Assembly (NCBI GenBank): GCA_020851465.1
Contig: JADZCR010000003.1
Location: 310,001-374,000, forward strand
From: Phycisphaeraceae bacterium
GTDB taxonomy: Bacteria; Planctomycetota; Phycisphaerae; Phycisphaerales; Phycisphaeraceae
Reading direction: 5' to 3'
DNA: 64,000 nucleotides
Shown: positions 9,562 through 18,580 of the stretch, piece after piece
Layout of the letters: the number at the start of each line of letters is the position of its first letter
Position numbering within the stretch: position 1 is the stretch's first letter
The notes under the pieces: generated by a model
Seen by the model: the letters and a program-made list of their open reading frames with translations, nothing else
What the model was told of the DNA's origin: nothing
Database searches by the model: none
Translations under genes and position numbers: made by a program

Positions 9562-10809
9562 ATGCGTTGGTTTATTTCCATCCGATATTTCCTTTCCCAC
9601 AAGCGCCAATCACTGGTGTGTATCGCTGGTGTGACGATCAGTGTGATGATGTTCATCGCCATGTCCGCGATGATGGGTGGATTCACTGATAAGTTCATCA
9701 TCGAGACGGTCGAGTCGTCCGGCCACATCACGATCAAGGACGAGTTCCGCGAGACTCAGACGCCGATACTCCAGCGTGCATATAAGGATCCCAACGCCCT
9801 GCTACTGGTTGATGGCACCAAGCCGCAGGACAAAATTAGAAAAATCAAGAACTCGACAGGTCTGCTCGCCAAACTCCGGCGGATGCCCGGCATCGTTGCT
9901 GCTGCGCCGGTGGTCACAGGTGACGTCATCGCGACCTACGGCACCAAGACGATGAATCTGGGTATTTTCGGCATCGAACCCGAACAGCAGATTCGCGTGA
10001 CGACCATCGGCGACAAACTCATCGCCGGCGACTTTGGCCGACTCAAAACCGCGGGTAACGGCGTGGTCGTCGGCAGCGGCGTGGCAGACCTGCTGGGGGC
10101 TAAACTCGACGACACCATCGTTCTGACCAGTCCTACCGGCGGTAAGACCGTCGCCAAAATCGTCGGCATTTTTCAGACCGGCGTCACCCCGGTCGATTAC
10201 GGCCGCGCCTACATGATGATCAACAACGCGCAAACGCTGGTGGATAAAAAAAACATCATCAATGAAATCGTCCTGCGCACCGACGACTACACCAAGGCGC
10301 AGGATTACGCAGCCCAGATCGAGTCAATCGCGGGCTACCGCACGGAAAGCTGGCAGGAATCAAACGCAAACTTCCTCAAGATTTTCCGCATCCAGACGGT
10401 TATCACCTACATCATCACAGCCTCGTTGCTCATCGTGGCTGCGTTCGGAGTGCTTAACATTCTCATCATGGCGGTACTGGAGCGCGTCAACGATATCGCA
10501 ATCCTCAAAAGCATCGGCCTCTCACGCTCCGACATCACACAGATTTATCTCTTTCAGGGTCTGGTCATCGGCCTGATTGGTTCCAGTCTGGGACTGGCAC
10601 TGGGAAAGGTAACGATTGAAATACTCCGGCGGCTGCCGATCCAGATGGAAGGGCTTGTTAAAACTGAAGGCCTGCTGATGAGCGAACATCGCAGCGATTA
10701 CGTGACTGCGTTCATTGCGTCAATGATTATCGTTCTGCTGGCGGCGGCATATCCGGCACGGCGGGCGGCTGGTTACGACCCGGTGGATGTGATCCGGGGA
10801 GCGCATTGA
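9562..10809 (+). CDS. ABC transporter permease, FtsX/LolCE/MacB type
   Basis: A 415-residue permease with one N-terminal membrane helix (residues about 17-37), a large periplasmic MacB-type domain (about 40-280) and three C-terminal helices carrying the FtsX fold (FGVLNILIMAVLERVNDIAI, then two more). This four-helix layout is that of type VII ABC transporters such as MacB, LolC/E and FtsX, which perform mechanical work on periplasmic substrates rather than passing them across the inner membrane. The ATPase is a separate gene, as in Lol systems. It starts 38 bases after the adaptor gene. The cargo is unknown. Confidence 0.93.
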   Translation: MRWFISIRYFLSHKRQSLVCIAGVTISVMMFIAMSAMMGGFTDKFIIETVESSGHITIKDEFRETQTPILQRAYKDPNALLLVDGTKPQDKIRKIKNSTGLLAKLRRMPGIVAAAPVVTGDVIATYGTKTMNLGIFGIEPEQQIRVTTIGDKLIAGDFGRLKTAGNGVVVGSGVADLLGAKLDDTIVLTSPTGGKTVAKIVGIFQTGVTPVDYGRAYMMINNAQTLVDKKNIINEIVLRTDDYTKAQDYAAQIESIAGYRTESWQESNANFLKIFRIQTVITYIITASLLIVAAFGVLNILIMAVLERVNDIAILKSIGLSRSDITQIYLFQGLVIGLIGSSLGLALGKVTIEILRRLPIQMEGLVKTEGLLMSEHRSDYVTAFIASMIIVLLAAAYPARRAAGYDPVDVIRGAH

Positions 10810-11615
10810 TGACCAGCAATCCGCAACAAGTCGATGCGAACTGCAGCAGTCCCGCCACACAGGCAAATGTCTTATTGCGTACTCAAAATGTCCACCGTGT
10901 CCTGGGGGAGGACGACGCGGCCACCGTCGTGCTGCGCGGTGTGGACATGACTATCGGCCGCAACGAGTACGTGTCGATCGTCGGGGCCAGCGGTTCGGGT
11001 AAGAGTACGCTTCTGTATCTCCTGGGTGGTCTGGATCGACCCAGCACCTTTACGCTTGATGAAAAACGAAACCGTTTACCCTGCGATCCGCCGAGCTGCG
11101 TGTTCATTGACGGACATAACACCCTTGAGCTAAATGATCCGCAGCTAGCCAGTCTGCGGAATGAAAAAATTGGTTTTGTTTTCCAATTTCACTACTTGCT
11201 CAAAGAATTCACAGCACAGGAAAACGTGGCGTTGCCAATGTTCAAACTCGGCCGTCTGCACCGTGCAGAGGCTATGGAACGGGCTGCCTCTCTGCTCACT
11301 GACCTTGGCTTGAGTAACAAGATCAGGCGGCCCGCCAATCGTCTCAGCGGCGGCGAGCAGCAGCGTGTCGCCATCGCCCGGGCATTATCAAATCATCCCG
11401 CGGTACTGCTGGCCGATGAGCCGACCGGTAACCTCGACAAGCGCAACAGCGAACTGGTCGCGGACATTTTCCATCAAATCGCGGATCGCGGTCAGACCAT
11501 CGTGATGGTCACGCACGATCAGGCGTTAGCACATAAAGCGCGGCGAGTGGTCACGATGGAGGATGGCCGAATCATCGCTGATGATGCAACATCAACATCA
11601 TCTGCCAGCCGCTGA
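10809..11615 (+). CDS. ABC transporter ATP-binding protein, LolD/MacB type
   Basis: A 268-residue ATPase subunit with Walker A GASGSGKST, Q-loop FVFQFHYLL, signature LSGGEQQRVAIARAL, Walker B VLLADEPTGNLD and the H-loop MVTHD. The ATG at 10809 overlaps the permease stop codon by one base (TGATG), pointing to translational coupling; a TTG three bases earlier is an alternative. Relative to LolD there is an insertion of about 15-20 residues after Walker A (around residues 80-100, near DEKRNRLPCDPPS). It energises the adaptor/permease pair encoded upstream. Confidence 0.95.
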   Translation: MTSNPQQVDANCSSPATQANVLLRTQNVHRVLGEDDAATVVLRGVDMTIGRNEYVSIVGASGSGKSTLLYLLGGLDRPSTFTLDEKRNRLPCDPPSCVFIDGHNTLELNDPQLASLRNEKIGFVFQFHYLLKEFTAQENVALPMFKLGRLHRAEAMERAASLLTDLGLSNKIRRPANRLSGGEQQRVAIARALSNHPAVLLADEPTGNLDKRNSELVADIFHQIADRGQTIVMVTHDQALAHKARRVVTMEDGRIIADDATSTSSASR

Positions 11616-11676
11616 GTCACTATCGAGATAACCGCTGAGCAGTTGTGGACGCCATCTGCAATCGGAATATCCTCAA

Positions 11677-13638
11677 ATGATGCCGACCTCATTTTCCAAT
11701 ATCGTTGAACCAACCGATCAGAGCGTGTATGAGTTGCGTACAAGCGGAGCCGGTCCTGCGGGATCACTGCCGCTGACCGAGGAAATGCTCCGCAACTGGG
11801 CCAGCGGAGACCTCTTCGGCATGACGCAGAATGCCGGGATGGGCTGGAGGCCAACGGAGCTGACGAGGCCGGAGTTTCTGATTCTTTCGACATCGGGAGG
11901 TATCCGTGCGGACGATGGCTCACCCATCGCGCTGGGTTATCACACCGGCCACTGGGAAGTCGGGCTGTTGATGCGAGTCGCGGCCCGTGAGTTGCGGGAT
12001 CGCGGCGCGATTCCCTTTGCGGGCTATGTCACCGATCCATGCGACGGCCGCTCGCAGGGCACGCGAGGCATGATGGACAGCCTGCCCTACCGCAATGATG
12101 CTGCCATTGTGCTGCGTCGTCTGATCCGATCGTTACCCCGCCGCGCAGGTGTCATGGGAGTTGCAACCTGTGACAAAGGATTGCCGGCGATGATGATGGC
12201 ACTCGCGGGCTGCGGCGATCTGCCCGTCGTACTCGTCCCCGGCGGAGTAACGCTACCGGCACGGGGAGCGGAAGACGCGGGAAAAATTCAATCCATCAAT
12301 GCGAGGTTTTCGCTTGGGGTTATCAGTCTGGAAGAAGCCGCCGAAATGGGTTGCCGTGCTTGCGGTTCGCCGGGAGGCGGTTGTCAGTTTCTCGGCACCG
12401 CTGCGACTTCACAGGTTGTCGGTGAGGCTCTGGGACTCTCGCTGCCGCACTCGGCATTAGCACCATCGGGCCAACCGATCTGGCTCGACATGGCGACACG
12501 TTCAGCCCGGGCACTGATGAACCTCACATCACAAAATATCGGGGTCAATCGCATCCTCACACCCGCGTCCATCAAAAATGCGATGGCTGTTCATGCAGCA
12601 TTTGGCGGTTCGACCAATCTCCTGCTCCACATCCCGGCGATCGCACATGCGGCCGGCCTGACTCGTCCGGCCGTGCAGGATTGGATCGAGTTGAATCGAC
12701 AGGTGCCGCGATTGGTCGATGCCTTACCGAACGGCCCGGTGGGTCACGTGACTGTCCGCGTTTTCCTCGCAGGCGGTGTGCCGGAAGTCATGCTCCACCT
12801 GCGACAGCTTGGGTTGCTCGATCTGTCATGCCTGACCGCAAGCGGAGAAACACTTGGCCGTGTGCTGGAATGGTGGGAAACCTCGCCGCGTCGCAGCCGC
12901 TTGCGTGATGAGCTACGAAAACAGGACGGCATCGATCCCGATGATGTAATCATGTCACCTTCACGTGCTGCTTCGCGTGGACTTACCAGCACCGTGACCT
13001 TTCCACTGGGTAATCTCGCGCCGCAAGGCTCGGTCATCAAGAGTACGTCGATCGATCCCAGCGTGGTCGGAGCTGATGGCGTGTACCGCAAAACAGGACC
13101 GGCACGAGTATTCACCACTGAGAAGGCGGCGATGGCGGCTATCAAAAGCGGTCACATTCGCGTCGGCGATGTGATGGTGCTCATCTGTCGCGGCCCTATG
13201 GGATCGGGCATGGAAGAGATAGCGCAGGTCACGACCGCGCTGAAGCACCTTGACTTTGGTAAACATGTCGCGGTCATCACGGACGCTCGGTTTTCCGGCG
13301 TCTCAACCGGAGCGTGCATCGGTCACATCGGCCCGGAAGCTCTGGCAGGCGGGCCGGTGGGCAAAGTTCTTGACGGCGACATGATTCAAATCGTGATCGA
13401 CCGCAATCGACTTGAAGGCTCAATCAATCTCGTCGGTGAAAACGGTAAAGCTCAAGATGCCGCGGTCGGTGCCCGGCTGCTCGCTCAGCGACCGCTGCGC
13501 TCAGACCTCAAGCCGGATTCCGATCTCCCGGCAGATACACGGTTATGGGCTGCGCTACAAAGTGCCAGCGGCGGTACGTGGGGCGGCTGCGTGTACGACG
13601 CAGAAGCGATCTCGACCAAGTTACTCTCTACCCCGTAA
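11677..13638 (+). CDS. yjhG: YjhG/YagF-type sugar-acid dehydratase (D-xylonate dehydratase family)
   Basis: A 653-residue member of the IlvD/Edd dehydratase family. Length and sequence match the YjhG/YagF branch of E. coli (about 655 residues), which dehydrates D-xylonate to 2-keto-3-deoxy-xylonate. Landmarks include [15 protein letters not shown], the Fe-S ligand region around C122 (TDPCDGR), C165 (VATCDKGLP), and C226/C229/C236 ([17 protein letters not shown]), and near the end [16 protein letters not shown]. Dihydroxy-acid dehydratase itself is shorter, about 560 residues. No other xylonate-pathway gene (aldolase, dehydrogenase, transporter) is adjacent, so the sugar acid used here is uncertain. 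Confidence 0.9.
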   Translation: MMPTSFSNIVEPTDQSVYELRTSGAGPAGSLPLTEEMLRNWASGDLFGMTQNAGMGWRPTELTRPEFLILSTSGGIRADDGSPIALGYHTGHWEVGLLMRVAARELRDRGAIPFAGYVTDPCDGRSQGTRGMMDSLPYRNDAAIVLRRLIRSLPRRAGVMGVATCDKGLPAMMMALAGCGDLPVVLVPGGVTLPARGAEDAGKIQSINARFSLGVISLEEAAEMGCRACGSPGGGCQFLGTAATSQVVGEALGLSLPHSALAPSGQPIWLDMATRSARALMNLTSQNIGVNRILTPASIKNAMAVHAAFGGSTNLLLHIPAIAHAAGLTRPAVQDWIELNRQVPRLVDALPNGPVGHVTVRVFLAGGVPEVMLHLRQLGLLDLSCLTASGETLGRVLEWWETSPRRSRLRDELRKQDGIDPDDVIMSPSRAASRGLTSTVTFPLGNLAPQGSVIKSTSIDPSVVGADGVYRKTGPARVFTTEKAAMAAIKSGHIRVGDVMVLICRGPMGSGMEEIAQVTTALKHLDFGKHVAVITDARFSGVSTGACIGHIGPEALAGGPVGKVLDGDMIQIVIDRNRLEGSINLVGENGKAQDAAVGARLLAQRPLRSDLKPDSDLPADTRLWAALQSASGGTWGGCVYDAEAISTKLLSTP

Positions 13639-13669
13639 CCTCTGGCGTTTTTCGACAACTTCCAGATAT

Positions 13670-13843
13670 GGTTCGGCGGAGCCTCACCCTTCCTGTTGTG
13701 TAATTTCGGCATCTGCGAAAGAGATAAGGTTCGGCGGAGCCTCACTCTCCCTGCTGTGTGACTTTGACATTTGCGAAAGAGTTACGGTTCGGCAGAGCCT
13801 CACCCTCCCTGCTGTGTAATTTCGGCATCTGCAAAAACTCAGT
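13670..13843. repeat. Three tandem copies of a 58-bp repeat
   Basis: Copies begin at 13670, 13728 and 13786, each opening with GGTTCGGC(G/A)GAGCCTCAC and containing CTG(T/C)TGTGT and ATCTGC(G/A)AAA. The period is exactly 58 bases, with about 80-90% identity between copies. The first 14 bases of each copy can form a short hairpin (GGTTC pairing with GAGCC, with one G-U, loop GGCG or GGCA). Because 58 is not a multiple of three and small frames across the array are not conserved, I read it as non-coding. It fills most of the 378-base gap between the dehydratase and DUF1275 genes. Confidence 0.93.
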
Positions 13844-14016
13844 ACTCCTCCGTACGTAGCCAAGCCCCCTTGAAATTTGTCGAAAGCCACGAATCTTCCG
13901 GGGAGATTGCGAGACCATAGCGATGGTTCCGTGCCTGCCAATGGTTCTGACTCAATTCCCTAAAGGTAACCGGTCGATAAAATCCTTCATCGTTCTGATT
14001 CACGGATCCGATCGAG

Positions 14017-15219
14017 ATGCTTTCCGCGCGAGCTTATTCCTTCCGCCAGAAGTCGCGCCTTGCCATTTCACTTTCCTGGATCGGCGGATTCACCAATGCG
14101 GTGATGCTCATCACTTTCGTTGTCCCCATTTCGCACATGTCGGGCAATACGACACTGATCGCTCGTCATGCCATGGAGCGGCACTCTGTATCGCTGCTCT
14201 ACGCGTTTCTGGTTTTGATGTTCCTTATCGGGGGCATGCTCTCGGCTTTGATGACGGAGGGCGCACGTCTGCGCGGCAATATCTCCAAATATGTCCTGCC
14301 CATGACGGTCGAAGCGGTGTTGCTGGCTGTCATCGCAATAGGACTCAAATACACGAACATCCAGCCGGGCGGTCACACGGTTGAACCCACTCAGGAACAT
14401 CTCTGGTGGCTCACCGGTCTGGCGGCACTGGCGATGGGCCTGCAAAACGCGACGATCACCAAAATCTCCGGGTCCGAGATCCGAACGACGCACGTCACCG
14501 GCGTCATCACTGACTTCGGCTTTGAGAGCGTACAATTTTTTTACTGGTGGATGGAAAAGCTCCGCGGCAGGCGATGGGCTCGTGCCGGTCGGGTGCTTCG
14601 CATCTCGCAGCGGCACCCCACCGCTCTGAGGCTCCTGCTCCTGGCGAGCATCTTTGGTTCGTTCCTGCTGGGCGCGATCATCGGGACCTTTCTCTTTGAC
14701 AGCTACGGGGCTATAAGTCTGCTGCTTCCCATCATTTTCTTGTTATGGATCATCTTTATTGATTGGCGTACTCCCATCGCTGACGTAAAAGAGCTTGATC
14801 TTCTCAGCGATCCTGAATTACGTGCCTTCGGTATCATCAAGGATTTGCTTCCGCCTGAATTGGGCATTTATCGCATCACCGGACCGCAGGGTCGCACACA
14901 TCGGCCTCCTAATTTCCAGCTCTGGCTTAATCACATTCCCCGCCGATGGAAAGTGGTGATCCTTGCCATTCCATCGTCGATGCGCTTCACCAATAACGCA
15001 GTGCTCGATCTTCAAGCGGCTGCGCAGTCCTTGAACGAGCGCGGGAGCCGATTGGTTATTTCCGGCGTGACGCCACATCACTACCGCCAGCTCGATGCCA
15101 TGGGTATTGCGAGGCGAGTTGATCTTGAAGATCTCTGCCCGGACCTGGAGTTTGCGATTGCCAGAGCGATGACGCACTTCAATAACATGGCACAAGGCCG
15201 CTCTCTGCGACACCGATGA
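14017..15219 (+). CDS. DUF1275 (YoaK-like) membrane protein with C-terminal STAS-like domain
   Basis: A 400-residue protein. Residues of about 15-250 match the DUF1275/YoaK family: SWIGGFTNAVMLITF, SHMSGNTTLIA, LAALAMGLQNATITKISG and HVTGVITDFG are its recognisable blocks, with about six membrane helices. The function of that family is not settled; a permease-like role has been suggested. The remaining 150 residues are soluble and look like a STAS/anti-sigma-antagonist fold (VVILAIPSSMRFTNNAVLDL, then ERGSRLVISGVTPHHYRQL). STAS tails are known on SulP anion transporters, so this may be a transporter with a regulatory tail, by analogy only. The ATG at 14017 fits the family start. Confidence 0.82.
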   Translation: MLSARAYSFRQKSRLAISLSWIGGFTNAVMLITFVVPISHMSGNTTLIARHAMERHSVSLLYAFLVLMFLIGGMLSALMTEGARLRGNISKYVLPMTVEAVLLAVIAIGLKYTNIQPGGHTVEPTQEHLWWLTGLAALAMGLQNATITKISGSEIRTTHVTGVITDFGFESVQFFYWWMEKLRGRRWARAGRVLRISQRHPTALRLLLLASIFGSFLLGAIIGTFLFDSYGAISLLLPIIFLLWIIFIDWRTPIADVKELDLLSDPELRAFGIIKDLLPPELGIYRITGPQGRTHRPPNFQLWLNHIPRRWKVVILAIPSSMRFTNNAVLDLQAAAQSLNERGSRLVISGVTPHHYRQLDAMGIARRVDLEDLCPDLEFAIARAMTHFNNMAQGRSLRHR

Positions 15220-15280
15220 AGCGACATACCAAGCAGGTCAAGACGGGAAAGGTTGATGCAGTCGAGGGGAAGTATTGAAA

Positions 15281-15366
15281 TGCCCGGGACAGGAGTCGAA
15301 CCTGCAAGGGATTTTACTCCCACCAGCACCTCAAGCTGGCGTGTCTGCCAATTTCACCACCCGGGC
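15281..15366 (-). tRNA. tRNA-Leu (anticodon GAG)
   Basis: An 86-base class II tRNA on the minus strand. The acceptor stem is GCCCGGG pairing with CCCGGGC, with discriminator A at 15281. The anticodon stem is CCAGC/GCTGG around loop TTGAGGT, giving anticodon GAG at 15330-15332. A long variable arm (TGGGAGTAAAATCCC) and a T-arm with GGTTCGACTCC follow. Long variable arm plus GAG means leucine, reading CUU/CUC codons. The 3' CCA is not encoded. Confidence 0.97.
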
Positions 15367-15512
15367 GGGGTTGTGGGACGCGGATTATAGCCAAGCCGTT
15401 TTTATGCCGCCAGCGGTCGAAGCATTCGCCTCATCATCTCACCGCATTTCCTTGCGTTTTCTCGTTCCAGCATGAATCGCTAAACGTCCCCAGAGGATGT
15501 GAGTCGGATCAC

Positions 15513-17027
15513 TCACCAGTGCCGTCGGCGTTGACCACGACTTTGTGTGTGGTCACCGCTGCCCGAACGAGGGCTGCGATGCTGTCCTCCACGAGTATTT
15601 TGCCGCTGACCACCGCGACCGGACGTGCTGCCTCCTGAATGCGGGTGCTGATGTCGCGGTGTCACACCTTCAGCGCGAAGCGTCGCCTCATGCTCAGCAC
15701 GCGACGGGTATGGAGGATGATCGTTCCGCACAGGTATCGGGATGCGGGTCAGCTTCTCTATATCCTTCAGGTACGGTTTTTCTTCGTGATCGCAGAACGC
15801 GATCGCAGCACCTTCCGCACCGGCACGGGCTGTCCGACCGATGCGATGGACATATGTCTCGGGAACATTCGGCAAGTCGTAGTTGATGACATGCGAGATT
15901 TCATCGATATCAATGCCTCGTGACGCGATGTCACTGGCGATAAGCACCGGAATACGCCCGGAACGGAACCCCTCCATCGCGCGGAGCCGCTGTGATTGCG
16001 ACTTGTTACCGTGGATCGCCGCCGCTTGAATCCCAGCCTGATATAGCTTCCGCACAACGCGATCAGCACCGTGTTTGGTACGAGTAAACACCAGCGCGCG
16101 GGTGAATGAGGTGTTCAAAAGAAGATGCGTTAAAAGGTACGGCTTATTTCGCTTGTCCACGAAATAGACCGATTGATCGATGCGATCAGCTGTCGCGGAG
16201 ACCGCTGCGACCTGCACGCTCACCGGATCGCGCAGCAGCGTCGCAGCCAGTTGTCGTATATCTGCCGGCATCGTTGCGGAAAAGAGCAGCGTCTGCGGGT
16301 GCGGCGTGCGGGGAAGCAGCGCAGCGACTTTGCGGATGTCGTGAATGAAACCCATGTCAAGCATGCGATCAGCTTCATCAAGCACAAAGACTTCGATATG
16401 GCGGAGGTCAATGTGCTGCTGATTCACCAGGTCAAGCAATCTTCCAGGGGTCGCCACGAGGATGTCGATGCCCTCGCGTACCGCGCGGGTCTGAGGGTTT
16501 TGGTTGACACCGCCAAAAATTACCGCGTGACGCAACGAAGTATGCCTGCCATAGGCGCGGAAGCTGTCGCCGATCTGTGCGGCAAGCTCACGGGTGGGAG
16601 CCAGAATCAGGGCACGAATATGGCGGCCATGATCCCGCGAAGACGGGCTGTGCGCTGACCTGCCATAAGCGAGGTGAGACGTCGCTTGTGGATACGAACG
16701 ATCCGGCGAAGCCGTCCTGCCGCGGAAGGAGTGACTCTGCGGCTGCACCCGCCTGCTGCCGTGTCTGTTCGAATCCTCACTTGTCGGCAATGCGTCTGTT
16801 GTTGATGGCGAGGGGTTGTGCCTCTTTTGCGATAAGCGATCGAGGATCGGCAGTGCGAATGCGGCTGTTTTGCCCGTGCCGGTCTGTGCGATGCCGAGAA
16901 TATCTTTCCCCGCCAGAACGTGCGGAATAGCCTGTGCCTGAATCGGCGTAGGCGTGGTGTAGCCCTCGGTCGCCAGTGCGCGAAGAAGAGGCTCTGAAAG
17001 CCTGAGATCGTTGAAGTTCACAGCCAT
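15513..17027 (-). CDS. DEAD-box RNA helicase (RhlE/CsdA-like) with unusual internal insertion
   Basis: A 504-residue ATP-dependent RNA helicase: Q motif [10 protein letters not shown], motif I AQTGTGKT (48-55), Ia PTREL, Ib [32 protein letters not shown] and [17 protein letters not shown]. The tail is rich in Gly, Arg, His and Ser, a common non-specific RNA-binding extension. Residues of about 68-135, between motifs I and Ia, hold an extra Ser/His/Arg-rich low-complexity stretch that ordinary RhlE proteins lack. The ATG at 17027 is preferred over a TTG two codons upstream. Likely roles are RNA decay, ribosome assembly or cold adaptation. Confidence 0.93.
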   Translation of the reverse strand: MAVNFNDLRLSEPLLRALATEGYTTPTPIQAQAIPHVLAGKDILGIAQTGTGKTAAFALPILDRLSQKRHNPSPSTTDALPTSEDSNRHGSRRVQPQSHSFRGRTASPDRSYPQATSHLAYGRSAHSPSSRDHGRHIRALILAPTRELAAQIGDSFRAYGRHTSLRHAVIFGGVNQNPQTRAVREGIDILVATPGRLLDLVNQQHIDLRHIEVFVLDEADRMLDMGFIHDIRKVAALLPRTPHPQTLLFSATMPADIRQLAATLLRDPVSVQVAAVSATADRIDQSVYFVDKRNKPYLLTHLLLNTSFTRALVFTRTKHGADRVVRKLYQAGIQAAAIHGNKSQSQRLRAMEGFRSGRIPVLIASDIASRGIDIDEISHVINYDLPNVPETYVHRIGRTARAGAEGAAIAFCDHEEKPYLKDIEKLTRIPIPVRNDHPPYPSRAEHEATLRAEGVTPRHQHPHSGGSTSGRGGQRQNTRGGQHRSPRSGSGDHTQSRGQRRRHW

Positions 17028-17283
17028 TTCCAAAAAGCCGGCTCACCGCCATCGGGGTGCAGCCGGGATTGCCGTTTCCAGAGTTTCCGGAGTTTGCGGC
17101 GAAAGCCCGGAGAGAATCCGGTCGCCCAGACGAATTGCCGGACGCACGCCGCGTCCTGCTAAGCCATCGATCCAGGCTGGTCCAATGGCTCAAGTCCAGA
17201 GGATACGGTCCCATGATAGACGAAAGTATCCATCACAACGAATCGAACCAGCGGCATTCGTCCGGTCGGTACAGAACGACTCG

Positions 17284-18579
17284 TCATCTGGAACCTCCCG
17301 GCAGCGCTCCGAAACGACGTACCTCCGGCCAGATTGCCGCAGTCGCAATGACCACGATCAAGGTGCCGATCCCACCCGTGACGACCGCAGCCGTGGCTCC
17401 GCGTTCCGTACCCATTCCAAGACTTGTGATGAAGTACCAGGCGGCAAAGCCCGACTCAAAATCGCCCAGTTCGTTCGACAAGCCAATGAACAGGCTGTTC
17501 ACCGCGGACACCCGGCCGCGCATTTCATCAGGCGTCATCATTTGCACCAGTGTGTGACGGATCACGACGCTGATGTTGTCGAAAACACCTGTGAGCATGA
17601 GCATCAGCAGCGAAAGCCAGTACCAGCGGGAAAATCCGAAGACGATCGTCGCTGCACCAAAACCGGCAACCGCCCAGAGCAGAGCCTTACCGGCACTTTT
17701 CATCGGCGGGCGACGAGCGATATACAGACCCATTACCAGTGCACCGATGGCTGGTGCCGCCCGCATCCACCCAAAGCCGACCTTACCCACATTTAGAATA
17801 TCTTTGGCATAGATGGGCAAAAGCGCAATGGCTGCACCGAACAGCACAGCGAATAAATCAAGCGTGATCGCAGCAAGAACGATCTTCGTCTTCCAGACAA
17901 ACTTCGTTCCGGCGACCAGCGACTCCATGGACATCGCTGCGGACTTACCAACAAATGGCCGAGGTTTAATCGCCAGAATCGCGTAGAAAAGAAACATGAT
18001 CGCGCAGAAATCGAGCACGTAAACGATCGTCGTACTTTTTGCCAGCGCGATCAGCGCACCCGCAAGAGAAGGCCCCGCCACACTCGAAATCTGCCAACCC
18101 GCACTGCTCCAGGTCACCGCATTACTGAAATCTTCTCGCGGGACCAGTTGCGGCATGAAGGATTGTCGAGCCGGTGACTGGAACGCACGACCGATTCCGC
18201 TGCAGAACAGACAGGCATAAATCATCCACACCGGCCATTGGAAATGCGAGACCATCGCCAGTGAGAGCGTCGCCAGCCCCAGAAACAACTCAGCCGTCAG
18301 CAATACACGCCGGCGGTCGTGATGATCGGCGACGTGCCCCGCGGGTAGTGTCAATGCAAAGACCGGCACCACTTGCACGAGACCCACCAGTCCCAGTGAC
18401 AGCGCGCTGCCGGTAAGGTTATAGAGGTCCCATGCGACAGCCGTGGTCTGCATATTCAGACCGATATTTGCGATGACCGTACCGGCCAGATACAGCCGGT
18501 AGTCGCGCCAGCGCATAGCGGCGTACGGGTCGTGCTTTACCTCTTTGCCCGAACCAGATTGATCAGAAGACTCCCCCAC
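17284..18579 (-). CDS. Major facilitator superfamily exporter (EntS/MFS_3 type)
   Basis: A 431-residue MFS transporter with about twelve predicted membrane helices. The early loop DHHDRRRVLLTAEL is the MFS signature region between helices 2 and 3, and SPARQSFMPQLVPREDFSNA resembles the EntS-like transmembrane secretion effector group, which exports siderophores and drugs. It starts with GTG at 18579, one base after the TAA of the upstream esterase gene, so the two are translationally coupled. A later ATG at 18516 is possible but would lose the short polar N-terminus only. The substrate is unknown; the esterase partner hints at a link to an acylated compound or sugar. Confidence 0.9.
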   Translation of the reverse strand: MGESSDQSGSGKEVKHDPYAAMRWRDYRLYLAGTVIANIGLNMQTTAVAWDLYNLTGSALSLGLVGLVQVVPVFALTLPAGHVADHHDRRRVLLTAELFLGLATLSLAMVSHFQWPVWMIYACLFCSGIGRAFQSPARQSFMPQLVPREDFSNAVTWSSAGWQISSVAGPSLAGALIALAKSTTIVYVLDFCAIMFLFYAILAIKPRPFVGKSAAMSMESLVAGTKFVWKTKIVLAAITLDLFAVLFGAAIALLPIYAKDILNVGKVGFGWMRAAPAIGALVMGLYIARRPPMKSAGKALLWAVAGFGAATIVFGFSRWYWLSLLMLMLTGVFDNISVVIRHTLVQMMTPDEMRGRVSAVNSLFIGLSNELGDFESGFAAWYFITSLGMGTERGATAAVVTGGIGTLIVVIATAAIWPEVRRFGALPGGSR

Positions 18580-18580
18580 C

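Noticed and set aside
13670-13843. Possible CRISPR array
   Set aside because: The repeats are contiguous 58-base units without unique spacers, and no cas gene is near.
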